Source of the DNA: Candidatus Cloacimonadota bacterium
Lineage (GTDB): Bacteria; Cloacimonadota; Cloacimonadia; Cloacimonadales; Cloacimonadaceae
NCBI GenBank assembly: GCA_023421135.1
Contig: JAEZUG010000048.1
Location: 1-25,557, forward strand
Direction of reading: 5' to 3'
DNA length: 25,557 nt
The position numbers were made by a program, and so were the translations under genes. The notes beneath the pieces are model-generated. The model was not told the DNA's origin. It saw only the letters and a list, made by a program, of their open reading frames with translations, and did no database searches. Positions 1-8,074 of this stretch are shown one piece after another (the first letter of the stretch is position 1; each line of letters begins with the position of its first letter).

Positions 1-198
1 ACTTTCATTTCCCAATGTTCATTTTATACGATTCATGCGTAGGAGACTGTGTGATAATGGGTTAATCATAAGTAGGTTACACAATAACTCACTCAGGGTC
101 CAAGCTGCCGACATAGCCCGGAGGGCGAAAGATCATAGCGAGAGTGCGAAGCGCAGCGAAGCCCCTCGTTTTTTTGCACAATAGCTTCCGTAAAAATA

Positions 199-256
199 AT
201 CAACCCCCCACTCCATTGGAAAGCTCCAGCGCTTTCCAATGGGGTGGGGGGATTGA
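199..256. repeat. Long near-perfect inverted repeat (hairpin)
   Basis: Arms at about 199-224 and 231-256 are complementary, apart from one A/G difference and one extra base near the outer end. They are separated by the 6-base loop tccagc. The stem is about 25 bp with a run of six C/G pairs. It is followed by gattgataagaaaaag, not by a T-run on either strand, so it is not a standard intrinsic terminator. It may be a REP-like or MITE-like remnant. Confidence 0.75.
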
Positions 257-287
257 TAAGAAAAAGAGTGGTTTCTGGCTTCCATGA

Positions 288-315
288 CCCACGGTTCGCT
301 GCGCTTCACCGTGGG
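288..315. repeat. 8-bp stem hairpin
   Basis: cccacggt (288-295) pairs perfectly with accgtggg (308-315) around a 12-base loop. It lies directly beside the minisatellite that follows. No T-tract is present. The function is unknown. Confidence 0.55.
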
Positions 316-327
316 CTCCGCAGATGT

Positions 328-411
328 CACCCCACTAAAGCGGGGTTCAGGGTTGTTGCGCTTTGACGTGGTGACGTGGTGACGTGGTGACGTGTTGTAA
401 TGACGAAGCGC
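328..411 (-). repeat. gacgtggt minisatellite, inverted copy of the one at the right end
   Basis: An accccactaaagcggggtt hairpin is followed by a stretch ending in gcgcttt, then about three and a half copies of the 9-base unit gacgtggtg (364-395). Read on the minus strand, order and wording match positions about 25080-25150: cgtcaccacg units, then caaagcgc, then acaaccc, then gaaccccgctttagtgggg. Two copies of the same composite repeat therefore lie near the two window ends in opposite orientation. Confidence 0.75.
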
Positions 412-496
412 GGGGCTGGGGGGTGGCAATAGCAGCAAAGCTCAGGTCCCTGTTCTAGTCAGCCAATGTTCCTGCAGAAAAAGCCGGGTACAAGGC

Positions 497-541
497 AGGA
501 CATTCCCAGGAGACTCCCGGGTCTCGACCCGGGAATGTCCT
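497..541. repeat. Nested inverted repeat
   Basis: Outer arms aggacattccc (497-507) and gggaatgtcct (531-541) are perfect complements. Inside lies a second palindrome, cccgggtc (516-523) and gacccggg (526-533), with a 2-base loop. The right arm can therefore pair with either of two left partners, giving two alternative folds. No T-run follows. Confidence 0.65.
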
Positions 542-688
542 CGGAATCATCCGGTAAGGATTGCTTAGATGTGAATTCAGTGCTTTAGTTGCTTTCCTTA
601 CTGTCCAACTTATCTTGTTACAGCCAGATAGCTCCCTCGTTACACAGATTATCTATAACTTACTATAGGATAAGCCTTTCCTTAACTT

Positions 689-731
689 TCGCTAAAGGAT
701 CGCTAAGGCTACGTTAAGGCATCGTTAATGA
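689..731 (+). repeat. Degenerate tandem repeat of about 11 bases
   Basis: Four similar units follow each other: tcgctaaagga, tcgctaaggc, tacgttaaggca and tcgttaatgaa. Similarity is clear but imperfect. No protein is evident across it. It could be an old minisatellite or a set of binding sites; the sequence does not decide. Confidence 0.4.
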
Positions 732-960
732 AGTGAAGGAGGGAGCAGGCGTTGTGACGTTGTGGCTACCCACAGAAGCGCTACACATGAACATCTGCTT
801 GAGATCAGTGACGCGTGACAAGTGTTTTTGTGCGAGACTTAAGGATTGGTCAATGGATTCATGGCAGTAGAGGCTGCAGGGATGAAACGGACATAATTCT
901 AACAATCTTGAAATCCATGTCCTATGAAAAGAGACATGTATCTCCCTCCACAATTCCATC

Positions 961-990
961 TTGACATAAAGAGCCGCGGACAGAGCCTTG
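961..990 (+). promoter_or_regulatory. Promoter candidate for queC
   Basis: A perfect TTGACA (961-966) is followed after 16 bases by GAGCCTTG (983-990), a partial match to the Bacteroidetes-type TAnnTTTG. There is no good TATAAT. ATG follows 29 bases after the motif, leaving room for the ribosome binding site. The same arrangement recurs upstream of other operons here. Confidence 0.4.
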
Positions 991-1018
991 CAACAAAACT
1001 GAAATTAAGAAGGAAGAG

Positions 1019-1687
1019 ATGTCTGGTGCGATAGTGCTGCTCAGTGGTGGAATGGATAGTTTAGTTACAGCCGCAATTGCTGCCACAGAGAGCGATTCCC
1101 TGAATTTCCTGCATGTGGACTATGGTCAGAGAACGATGCAGAAAGAGGCAGATTGTTTCACTAAACTCTGCAATTTTTACCAACCAAAGAGGCATTTGAC
1201 CCTCAGGATGATGTGGCTCTCCGAGATCGGAGGTTCTTCCCTGACAGATCCCACGCTGCAGATCAAAGACCACAGCGGCTCATCCGAGATCCCCAATACC
1301 TACGTTCCTTTCCGCAATGCCAATCTGATAGCTGCTGCGGTAAGCTGGGCAGAGGTGATCGGAGCAGGTCGCATCTATATCGGAGCCGTGGAAGAAGACA
1401 GCTCTGGATATCCGGATTGTCGTGAAAGCTTCTTCAGGGCACTGCAGGAGACCATAGACCTGGGTACAGCGGGTAAGCAAAGAATTGAAATCCGCACCCC
1501 TGTGATCCACTTGAGCAAGGCAGAGATAGTAAAAAGAGGGGCTGAATTGAAGGCTCCATTTGAGCTATCCTGGAGTTGCTACCGGGATAACAATATAGCT
1601 TGCGGCACTTGCGATAGCTGCCACCTCCGCCTCAAAGCTTTCCAAACTGCAGGCATCCCAGACCCAATACCCTATAAAGAAGGTTAA
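1019..1687 (+). CDS. queC: 7-cyano-7-deazaguanine synthase QueC
   Basis: QueC converts 7-carboxy-7-deazaguanine, ammonia and ATP to preQ0, on the path to queuosine-modified tRNA (established for the family). The 222-aa protein shows the N-type PP-loop LSGGMDS at residues 8-14 for ATP binding. Near the C-terminus are four cysteines spaced C-x7-C-x2-C-x2-C (in SCYRDNNIACGTCDSC), the zinc site of the family. Length is normal. The ATG is preceded by aaggaag at a good distance. The stop codon directly abuts the ATG of the next gene, so the two are surely cotranscribed. No other queuosine gene lies in the window, and the short leader does not match a preQ1 riboswitch. A role in 7-deazaguanine DNA modification instead cannot be excluded. 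Confidence 0.95.
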   Translation: MSGAIVLLSGGMDSLVTAAIAATESDSLNFLHVDYGQRTMQKEADCFTKLCNFYQPKRHLTLRMMWLSEIGGSSLTDPTLQIKDHSGSSEIPNTYVPFRNANLIAAAVSWAEVIGAGRIYIGAVEEDSSGYPDCRESFFRALQETIDLGTAGKQRIEIRTPVIHLSKAEIVKRGAELKAPFELSWSCYRDNNIACGTCDSCHLRLKAFQTAGIPDPIPYKEG

Positions 1688-2662
1688 ATGAAAAATATAC
1701 TGATAGTCCTCACCGGCGGCACCATCGCTATGAAATCTTCCGGAAACCTGGGAGTAGTGCCAACCAGCGAACTGGCAGGATTCATCAAATCCTTCCCTCA
1801 ACTTGAATCTGTTGCCACTGTGGACGTGATGGAGTACTCCAATATCCCCAGTCCCTATATGACTCCCCAGATGATGTTTGAACTGGCTAAACTAATCGAT
1901 CTGAAGATTGTGGAGTATGATGGAGTGGTGATCACGCATGGCACAGATACCCTGGAAGAGACTGCTTTCTTATGCGATCTAGTGCTCACTACCAGAAAGC
2001 CGGTAATCTTCACCGCTGCAATGCGCAGCGGAAGTGATCTCGGCCTGGATGGCCCGCGCAATATCATTGGAGCAGTGAGAGTAGCTAGTGAATTTGATTC
2101 CATGGATAAGGGTGTGTTGGTCGTGATGAACGATGAAATCCATACAGCCCGGGATGTTGTGAAGTGCGACAGTGGCAAAGTCGATGCCTTCATGTCTTTG
2201 GGTTACGGTCCACTTGGCATCGTGGATCCGGATAGGGTGGTATATCACAGGGCTACCAAGTATCGAGAAAATGTGTGGACAGACAAGCTTGAGACCAATA
2301 TTGATTTGATCAAAGCCACTGCCGGTTTCGATGCCAGATACATCCAGTGTTCCATCGAACACAAAGCCAAGGCTATCGTGATTGAAGCCTTCGGCAGAGG
2401 AAATCTTCCGGATTACATAGTGCCGGATCTGATCAAAGCCATGGAAATGGGAATTTTAGTCGTCATCAGCACCCGCACCTATACCGGACGGGTCCTGCCG
2501 GAGTATGGCTATGATGGCGGAGGTAAGCACCTGGAAGATAATGGGTGCCTACTCTCTGGAGATATGAAGGGCAACAAAGTAAGGCTGAAGCTGATGGCAC
2601 TCTTTGGCAAGTATTCAGATGCAGAAACGGTGAAGAGGTTCTTCCTGCAATACCGGGATTAG
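1688..2662 (+). CDS. L-asparaginase, cytosolic, AnsA/AnsB family
   Basis: Predicted to hydrolyse L-asparagine to aspartate and ammonia. The 324-aa protein begins MKNILIVLTGGTIAM, giving the first nucleophile threonine in TGGTIA with no signal peptide, so it should be cytosolic. The second motif, THGTDTLEET, holds the catalytic Thr-Asp pair. AMRSGSDLGLDGPRN and a lysine in ARDVVK complete the T-D-K triad. The flexible-loop tyrosine of E. coli enzymes (GY in AnsA) appears as GVVP, so that Tyr is not present. I recall GGVVP-type members in other bacteria, so this is probably a subgroup and not damage. The ATG starts immediately after the queC stop, with aagaagg overlapping the queC end as ribosome binding site. 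Its stop overlaps the convergent radical SAM gene by 4 bases. Glutaminase activity is possible. Confidence 0.88.
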   Translation: MKNILIVLTGGTIAMKSSGNLGVVPTSELAGFIKSFPQLESVATVDVMEYSNIPSPYMTPQMMFELAKLIDLKIVEYDGVVITHGTDTLEETAFLCDLVLTTRKPVIFTAAMRSGSDLGLDGPRNIIGAVRVASEFDSMDKGVLVVMNDEIHTARDVVKCDSGKVDAFMSLGYGPLGIVDPDRVVYHRATKYRENVWTDKLETNIDLIKATAGFDARYIQCSIEHKAKAIVIEAFGRGNLPDYIVPDLIKAMEMGILVVISTRTYTGRVLPEYGYDGGGKHLEDNGCLLSGDMKGNKVRLKLMALFGKYSDAETVKRFFLQYRD

Positions 2663-5109
2663 CCCTCCAGGCTGATTCGCTTGATTTCGAAGGTGTAGAG
2701 CAAGTCTCTGGATAGCCCCAGAACTGCTTCCAGAATACTGTATAGAGAAGGGCTTTCCAGGCTCTTCACCAGCTCCAGACTACCATCTCCCAGCTCCATG
2801 GATTGAATGATCTCGCGTAGGTTGTAGATCTTGGTGGTAGAGCCTTTTTGCTTGGTATAAATGAATTCACGGCTTTGCATGAAGTTGCGAACCGCCTCTT
2901 CGATCTGAGCCTGATAGACAGGAGGGTAATTGAGATTGAGAACTTCTACTTGAGGCTGGCCGCTGCCGTGGCGTTTGCTAAGCTTTCTCACTTCGAAAAC
3001 TTCAAAACCGGGGATAGAAAGTGCAACGAAATGATGTTCCACCATGTCTTCGTTGTATGGTCTGAAGAAGGAGATATCAAAATACTCGTTCAGCCCACTC
3101 ACTCCCACTGGTAGAGGCGGTGAAAGGCTGACCTTGGGATGCGGATTAAAGCCTTGGGTAAAGACCAATTCCAGCGGAAGGGAACCTATCCAGCGGAAGA
3201 GCATTCGCATCCAATCCAAATGTGAGATAAAGCGCAAGATACCGGTCTTCCGATAGAAAACGCGGTAATGAAACTGGTTTTGCAGGGCTTGTGGGCTGGG
3301 TGCAACTGAGGGTTCCTGCTTCAGAGCAGCTATGTTGAGCTGCGCCGGGGGAGCAGTGACTGTTTGGGTATCACCATCGCAAACCCCGCAAAGGCTGCAG
3401 AGATCGCGGCAATCCGGAGTTAGTTCTGCTCTGAAAGCCCGCTCCCGCTCCAAGAGCAGGAAGGATTGACACACACCTGTGTTGATGAAACCCCAATCGG
3501 TTTCTGCTTCAGGTTCTCTGGCTCCCAGATACTGGTTCAGATCCAGGCTCAGATTCTGGGCAGCTTGCTCCCAAAGTGTGAAATTGAAGACTTCGTTCCA
3601 ACCGTCGTATTTCACGCCAAGTTTCCAGGCTTCGTGAATGAGCCGGGACACATCTTGGTCTCCCCTGCTGAGGATGGCTTCGAGCTTGGAGCTCTCCAAA
3701 TTATGGTATTTTATCTTGATGTTACGCTTGCTTCCGAAGCTGTGTTTTACTCTTAAGATACGCTCCAGAACAACTTCCGTGGGAGCAAAGGCTTCCCATT
3801 GGAAAGGAGTGAAGACCTTGGGCACAAAGGGAGAGAGGGTCACGTTAATCTGCAGACGTCTACGCGCCAGGCCATCGATTTTGTTGATCAGAGTTGTGAT
3901 GGCATCGATGTCCTCATCCGTTTCGCTGGGCAGCCCAATCATGAAATAGAGCTTGATCCTCTGCCAGCCGAGTTTGAGAGCTACTTCAATCCCACGAATG
4001 ATTTCCTCTTCCGTGAGATTCTTGTTGATAACGTTGCGTAGCCTTTGCGAACCGGCTTCCGGAGCTATGGTGAGCCCCTCACGTCCCAGAGCTTTGAGGC
4101 TGCTGACCAGTTCGTCATCCAAGGAATCAACCCGCAGCGAGGGCAGAGAAACGTGGGTCTGATTTGTATCCAGAGCGTTCAAAAGGTTGAGGAGCAGAGG
4201 TTTGATGCAGCTATAATCGCTGGAGGAAAGAGAGATCAGGCCTGCTTCATCCCAGCCGGATTGGCGGGTCTCCATCAAAAGCTGTTGCAGGATTTGATCT
4301 GCATTACGTTCACGCACAGGACGGTAGAAGTATCCGGCATGACAGAACCGGCAGCCCCGGGAGCAGCCTCGCATGATCTCCGCTACATAGCGGTTGTGTG
4401 TGGCAAGTTGCCAGGACATGAGCTGAGGGCTGTGGATATGGGTTCCTTCGCTGAAACCCATGTATTTGCGGGCTACGATTGGTTTGGCGGAGGGAACCCC
4501 GTGGATAGCCGGGACATAGCAAGAATCCAGCTTGGCAAGTTCTGCCAGACGCTTCTCTCGGCCTGGATTGGCGCGGAATACTTCTGCTATTTCCAGAATG
4601 GCTTCTTCGGCTTCTCCAATGAAGAAGATATCGATAAAATCCACTAGTGGAAGTGGGTTGGTAGCGCAAGGGCCTCCTGCCATAATGATGGGATCATGCT
4701 CGTTGCGCTCTATTCTCAGAACTGGGACTTCTCCCAGATCTAGCAGTTCCGGGATATTGCTGTAGTTCAGTTCGCTCTGCAGAGTAATACCGATCAGATC
4801 GAAGGCTTTGATAGGAAGCTGAGACTCCAATCCCCAAAGCGGTATCTTTTCTTCCCGCATGAGTTTGATCATATCCAGCCAGGGCAGGTAAACCCTATCC
4901 GCCATCGCCCACTCCAAGCGGTTGATGAGTGAATAAAGTATCTTCAGGCCCAGGTGGGAGACACCCAATTCATAAAGATCGGGGAAAGACATACAAGCTT
5001 TGAAGCTGGCTCCGGAAGGGGATTTATGGATGGAATTGATCTCGTTGTTTATATAACGCGAGGGCTTCTCTACCCTGGGTAGAAGATGGTCAATGGTTAC
5101 TTTCTGCAT
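2659..5109 (-). CDS. Radical SAM protein fused to DUF2344 (TIGR03960 + TIGR03936)
   Basis: 816 aa. Residues about 1-220 form the N-terminal B12-binding-like region typical of TIGR03960 (SFPDLYELGVSHLGLKILY). The radical SAM cluster motif C-x3-C-x2-C is CSRGCRFC at residues 249-256, followed by a TIM-barrel-like domain. From about residue 620 a DUF2344 domain is clear (FRWIGSLPLELVFTQGFNPH, then LSPPLPVGVSGLNEYFDI). A cysteine-rich linker lies just before it (CRDLCSLCGVC). The N-terminal and DUF2344 parts are separate proteins in some bacteria and fused in others; the reaction is unproven. Such proteins are often encoded next to ribonuclease G. Here the gene is last in an nrdD-nrdG operon: its ATG shares one base with the nrdG stop (TAATG). 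A link to reductase activation is only a contextual idea. Confidence 0.9.
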   Translation of the reverse strand: MQKVTIDHLLPRVEKPSRYINNEINSIHKSPSGASFKACMSFPDLYELGVSHLGLKILYSLINRLEWAMADRVYLPWLDMIKLMREEKIPLWGLESQLPIKAFDLIGITLQSELNYSNIPELLDLGEVPVLRIERNEHDPIIMAGGPCATNPLPLVDFIDIFFIGEAEEAILEIAEVFRANPGREKRLAELAKLDSCYVPAIHGVPSAKPIVARKYMGFSEGTHIHSPQLMSWQLATHNRYVAEIMRGCSRGCRFCHAGYFYRPVRERNADQILQQLLMETRQSGWDEAGLISLSSSDYSCIKPLLLNLLNALDTNQTHVSLPSLRVDSLDDELVSSLKALGREGLTIAPEAGSQRLRNVINKNLTEEEIIRGIEVALKLGWQRIKLYFMIGLPSETDEDIDAITTLINKIDGLARRRLQINVTLSPFVPKVFTPFQWEAFAPTEVVLERILRVKHSFGSKRNIKIKYHNLESSKLEAILSRGDQDVSRLIHEAWKLGVKYDGWNEVFNFTLWEQAAQNLSLDLNQYLGAREPEAETDWGFINTGVCQSFLLLERERAFRAELTPDCRDLCSLCGVCDGDTQTVTAPPAQLNIAALKQEPSVAPSPQALQNQFHYRVFYRKTGILRFISHLDWMRMLFRWIGSLPLELVFTQGFNPHPKVSLSPPLPVGVSGLNEYFDISFFRPYNEDMVEHHFVALSIPGFEVFEVRKLSKRHGSGQPQVEVLNLNYPPVYQAQIEEAVRNFMQSREFIYTKQKGSTTKIYNLREIIQSMELGDGSLELVKSLESPSLYSILEAVLGLSRDLLYTFEIKRISLEG

Positions 5110-5816
5110 TAAATGGTTCTCAGGGCTATATGTATTTTGTTTTGGGAACCCCAGCTCAGGAGCTCATTTAGTTTAGCTCTAAGGTCTGTCCTGGAAGTGC
5201 TTCCTGTATCTGTGCCAAACTCCTCCAGAGTGTCCTGATAACGGCACTCTTGGAGATAGTAGAGATCTCCGCTCTTGAGCATGAGCTTCAATCTTTCAAT
5301 GTCTTCACTAAACAGGACTTTATCGAAGAGAGTTGTGCGGAATTCGTAGGGTTTACCGCTGGAGCGGATTAGATCCATAGATTCAAGGATAGCAGAGCTC
5401 TCAACCTCTGTTTGGACGACCAGTTTATAGAGATCCAGCGGGGCTTTGATATCCATGGCAATGTAATCCACCAGGCCTTGTTTGATGATGCTTTCCAGAC
5501 GCTTTGAGAATGAGCCGTTCGTATCCAGCTTGATCAGGTATCCCAGCTCTTTTACCGATGTAAGGAAGATCTCCAGATCAGCTTGCAGAAGAGGCTCTCC
5601 TCCGGTAACCGTGAGAGCGCTCAGCTTCCCAGCTCGTTTCACCAGGAACTCCAGCACAACTGATTCCGGGATGGATTCCGTGAAACGCTGAGGATCAACC
5701 AAACCAGGATTATGACAGTAGGGGCAGCGGAAATTGCAGCCTTGGGTGAAGACAATGGCAGAGAGCTTGCCGGGATAATCCAGCAAGGAAAAGCGTTGGA
5801 AGCCACCAATTCTCAT
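5109..5816 (-). CDS. nrdG: Anaerobic ribonucleotide reductase activating protein (radical SAM)
   Basis: Uses a [4Fe-4S] cluster and S-adenosylmethionine to install the glycyl radical on NrdD. I place the start at the ATG at 5816 (MRIGGFQRFSLLDYPGKLSA), which gives 235 aa and the usual family N-terminus. A longer frame reaching 6005 would add 63 residues that merely shadow nrdD. The cluster motif C-x3-C-x2-C is CNFRCPYC, and TVTGGEPLLQ is the SAM-binding GGE region. This matches the NrdG2 (TIGR02495) type. The start lies 7 bases after the nrdD stop and the stop overlaps the next ATG by one base, so translation of the three genes is probably coupled. The ribosome binding site is weak (gaag), in line with coupling. 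Confidence 0.93.
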   Translation of the reverse strand: MRIGGFQRFSLLDYPGKLSAIVFTQGCNFRCPYCHNPGLVDPQRFTESIPESVVLEFLVKRAGKLSALTVTGGEPLLQADLEIFLTSVKELGYLIKLDTNGSFSKRLESIIKQGLVDYIAMDIKAPLDLYKLVVQTEVESSAILESMDLIRSSGKPYEFRTTLFDKVLFSEDIERLKLMLKSGDLYYLQECRYQDTLEEFGTDTGSTSRTDLRAKLNELLSWGSQNKIHIALRTI

Positions 5817-5823
5817 CTTCGGT

Positions 5824-7941
5824 CTAGTTATAGATTTTCTTACGTTTCTGGGGCTGAGAATGCGCCACTGTATCAAAGCTGGTGCGCATCTTGAATTCAG
5901 CTTTCTTGCCGGCATTCCATTGCGAAACAGGACGCAAGTATCCAACGATGCGTGAATATACTTCTGTAGCCTTTTGGCAGGTAGGACAGCGGTGCACTTC
6001 TCCATCCAGATAACCGTGCACCGGGCAGATGCTGAAGGTGGGAGAGAAAGTGAAGTAGGGCAAGTGATAATTTGAGCAGATGGTGCGAACCAGCTCCTTC
6101 ACACTTTCACCCTTCTCAAGCCTTTCTCCGCCAAAGATGTGCAGCACGGTTCCGCCAGTGTACTTGGTCTGCAATTCATCCTGTAAATCCAGTACTTCAA
6201 AGACATCATCCGAGTAATTCACCGGAAGTTGAGTGGAATTGGTGTAGAAAGGAGAGTCATCTTCGGGATTCGCACTCTTGATTCGCGGAAACATCTTCTT
6301 ATCCAAAAGTGCCAGACGATAGCTGGTGCCCTCTGCGGGAGTTGCTTCGAGATTATAGTTATTACCAGTCTCTTCCTGGAAGCTTATCAAACGTTCCCGG
6401 AGGTAGTCCATAACCTTCAGAGCAAAAGCCTTGCCATTCTCAGTTCCAATGTTTTCGCCAATGTGGTTCAAGCAGGCTTCATTCATGCCGATGATACCGA
6501 TCGTGGAAAAATGGTTCTTCCAATACTGCTCGAATCTGGCATAGATGGAATCCAGATAAAACTTGGTGTAGGGATAGAGGCCACTCTGAGTATAGGTCTC
6601 CAGGACTTTACGCTTGATCTCCAGGGACTTACGTGCCAGTTCCAGAAGCTCGTCCAAACGAGCAAAGAAATCTGCTTCATCGGAGGCCAGAAAGCCCAGC
6701 CTGGGCAGATTGAGGGTTACCACGCCAATGGAGCCGGTGAGAGGATTGGCACCAAACAGCCCTCCCCCACGTGCTTCCAGCTTGCGGGTATCCAAACGCA
6801 AGCGGCAGCACATGCTGCGAGCATCGTTGGGATCCATATCTGAATTGACAAAGTTTGAGAAGTAGGGAATGCCATATTTGGCAGTGGCTTCCCAGAGATA
6901 ATCCAGATTGGGATTTGACCAATCGAAGTCTTTGGTAACATTGTAAGTAGGAATCGGGAAGGTGAAGACTCTGCCCTTGGCGTCACCTTCGATCATGACT
7001 TCCAGGAAGGCCTTGTTGATCATGTCTATCTCGGGCTGGAAATCACCATAGACTTCCTTCTGAGGAACCCCTCCCACGATCACGGGATTGTCTTTGAACA
7101 GAGCTGTCGGGAAAAGATCCATGGTGATATTGGTGAAAGGTGTCTGGAAGCCCACCCGGGTCGGCACATTGATATTGAAGATGAACTCCTGGAGGGCTTG
7201 CTTGACATCCTCATAGGAGAGCCCATCGTAGCGAATAAAGGGTGCCAGAAGCGTGTCGAAGCTGGAAAAGGCTTGGGCTCCGGCAGCTTCTCCCTGCAAA
7301 GTATAGAAGAAATTGACTATCTGTCCCAAGGCACTACGGAAGTGTTTGGCAGGAGCGCTCTCCACCTTGCCGACTGCACCAGAGAAGCCTTTGACAAGGA
7401 GGTCCATCAGATCCCAGCCCACACAATAGACGGAAAGCTGTCCCAGATCATGTATATGCAGATCTCCCGAAACATGCGCCTGACGTATCTCTGGAGGATA
7501 GATCTTGTTTAACCAGTATGTTTTACTGATCTCGGAAGCAATGTAATTATTGAGACCCTGCAGAGAATAAGCCATATTGCTATTCTCATTAACCTGCCAG
7601 TCCAGCTTGTCCAGATACTGATCGATCAGTTGAACCCCGGCTTTGGAGGTCAGTTCTCGGATCCTGCTGTGTTGATCACGGTATATGATATATGCCTTGG
7701 CAGTCTTTTTGTAGGGTGAAGCCAAGAGGACTTCTTCCACGATGTCCTGGATCTTCTCCACATCTGGAATCTCGTCTGTAATAAGCTGAATTATAAGGTT
7801 CATCACGCGCATCGATAGCACGTCCGCAATATCCTGGGCAAATTCGCCAGTCGCTTGCCCGGCCATAGCAATGGCTCTGGTTATCTTTTCCCGGTTAAAA
7901 GATACAATCTTACCGTTTCTCTTCCTCAGTTGAGTGAACAT
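5824..7941 (-). CDS. nrdD: Anaerobic (class III) ribonucleoside-triphosphate reductase
   Basis: Reduces ribonucleotides to deoxyribonucleotides without oxygen. The frame is open from 8049, but I choose the ATG at 7941 (MFTQLRKRNGKIVSFNREKI): gggaga lies 6-7 bases upstream and the family N-terminus, an ATP-cone (residues about 3-95), starts there. The product is 705 aa. Active-site cysteines are likely in SMCCRLRLD. A C-terminal zinc site is formed by CPVHGY and CPTC. The glycyl radical site is Gly667 in RIVGYLRP, followed by the family element WNAGKKAEF. About 20 polar residues follow this element. A good promoter (8045-8074) leaves a leader of about 100 bases. The gene heads an operon with its activase nrdG. 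Confidence 0.95.
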   Translation of the reverse strand: MFTQLRKRNGKIVSFNREKITRAIAMAGQATGEFAQDIADVLSMRVMNLIIQLITDEIPDVEKIQDIVEEVLLASPYKKTAKAYIIYRDQHSRIRELTSKAGVQLIDQYLDKLDWQVNENSNMAYSLQGLNNYIASEISKTYWLNKIYPPEIRQAHVSGDLHIHDLGQLSVYCVGWDLMDLLVKGFSGAVGKVESAPAKHFRSALGQIVNFFYTLQGEAAGAQAFSSFDTLLAPFIRYDGLSYEDVKQALQEFIFNINVPTRVGFQTPFTNITMDLFPTALFKDNPVIVGGVPQKEVYGDFQPEIDMINKAFLEVMIEGDAKGRVFTFPIPTYNVTKDFDWSNPNLDYLWEATAKYGIPYFSNFVNSDMDPNDARSMCCRLRLDTRKLEARGGGLFGANPLTGSIGVVTLNLPRLGFLASDEADFFARLDELLELARKSLEIKRKVLETYTQSGLYPYTKFYLDSIYARFEQYWKNHFSTIGIIGMNEACLNHIGENIGTENGKAFALKVMDYLRERLISFQEETGNNYNLEATPAEGTSYRLALLDKKMFPRIKSANPEDDSPFYTNSTQLPVNYSDDVFEVLDLQDELQTKYTGGTVLHIFGGERLEKGESVKELVRTICSNYHLPYFTFSPTFSICPVHGYLDGEVHRCPTCQKATEVYSRIVGYLRPVSQWNAGKKAEFKMRTSFDTVAHSQPQKRKKIYN

Positions 7942-8044
7942 CCAAAATCTCCCGTTTATGTGCAAATCTATAAATACATTCTGTTTAAAGCTGTTAGCGG
8001 TCTGTACCCTGATTGAGCAAAAAACCAGCCTGAATCCATAATTT

Positions 8045-8074
8045 AACATATTGAGTAAGTTGTGAATTTGTCAA
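8045..8074 (-). promoter_or_regulatory. Promoter candidate for nrdD operon
   Basis: On the minus strand, TTGACA (8074-8069) and TATGTT (8050-8045) are separated by 18 bases, close to a standard housekeeping promoter. Transcription would start near 8038, giving a leader of about 100 bases before the nrdD ATG at 7941. I see no clear NrdR box pair around it. Confidence 0.5.

Larger units (their letters stand above)
1..1018. other. Non-coding, repeat-rich region upstream of queC
   Basis: I find no convincing gene in this 1 kb. Possible reading frames are low-complexity and overlap repeats. The region holds several inverted repeats (listed separately), a minisatellite of the gacgtggt type, a degenerate tandem repeat of about 11 bases just after 680, and a promoter candidate for queC at its right end. 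Short GC-rich motifs such as gcgaagcgc recur near 150 and 403. The composition resembles the other intergenic regions of this window, especially the last kilobase. Confidence 0.7.

Noticed and set aside
133..438. 101-residue open frame on the minus strand
   Set aside because: It is built from minisatellite and hairpin sequence (repeated His/Thr-rich codons), has low complexity, and shows no ribosome binding site.
961..1018. preQ1 riboswitch upstream of queC
   Set aside because: The leader lacks the type I pattern (short C-rich hairpin followed by an A-rich tail pairing back into it), and only about 30 bases remain after the promoter-like element.
4045..4647. 200-residue open frame on the plus strand
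   Set aside because: It is a shadow of the radical SAM gene on the minus strand, with no family resemblance.
5817..6005. Longer nrdG start (63 extra residues)
   Set aside because: The extra codons lie within nrdD in another frame, resemble no NrdG N-terminus, and the ATG at 5816 gives the standard family start.
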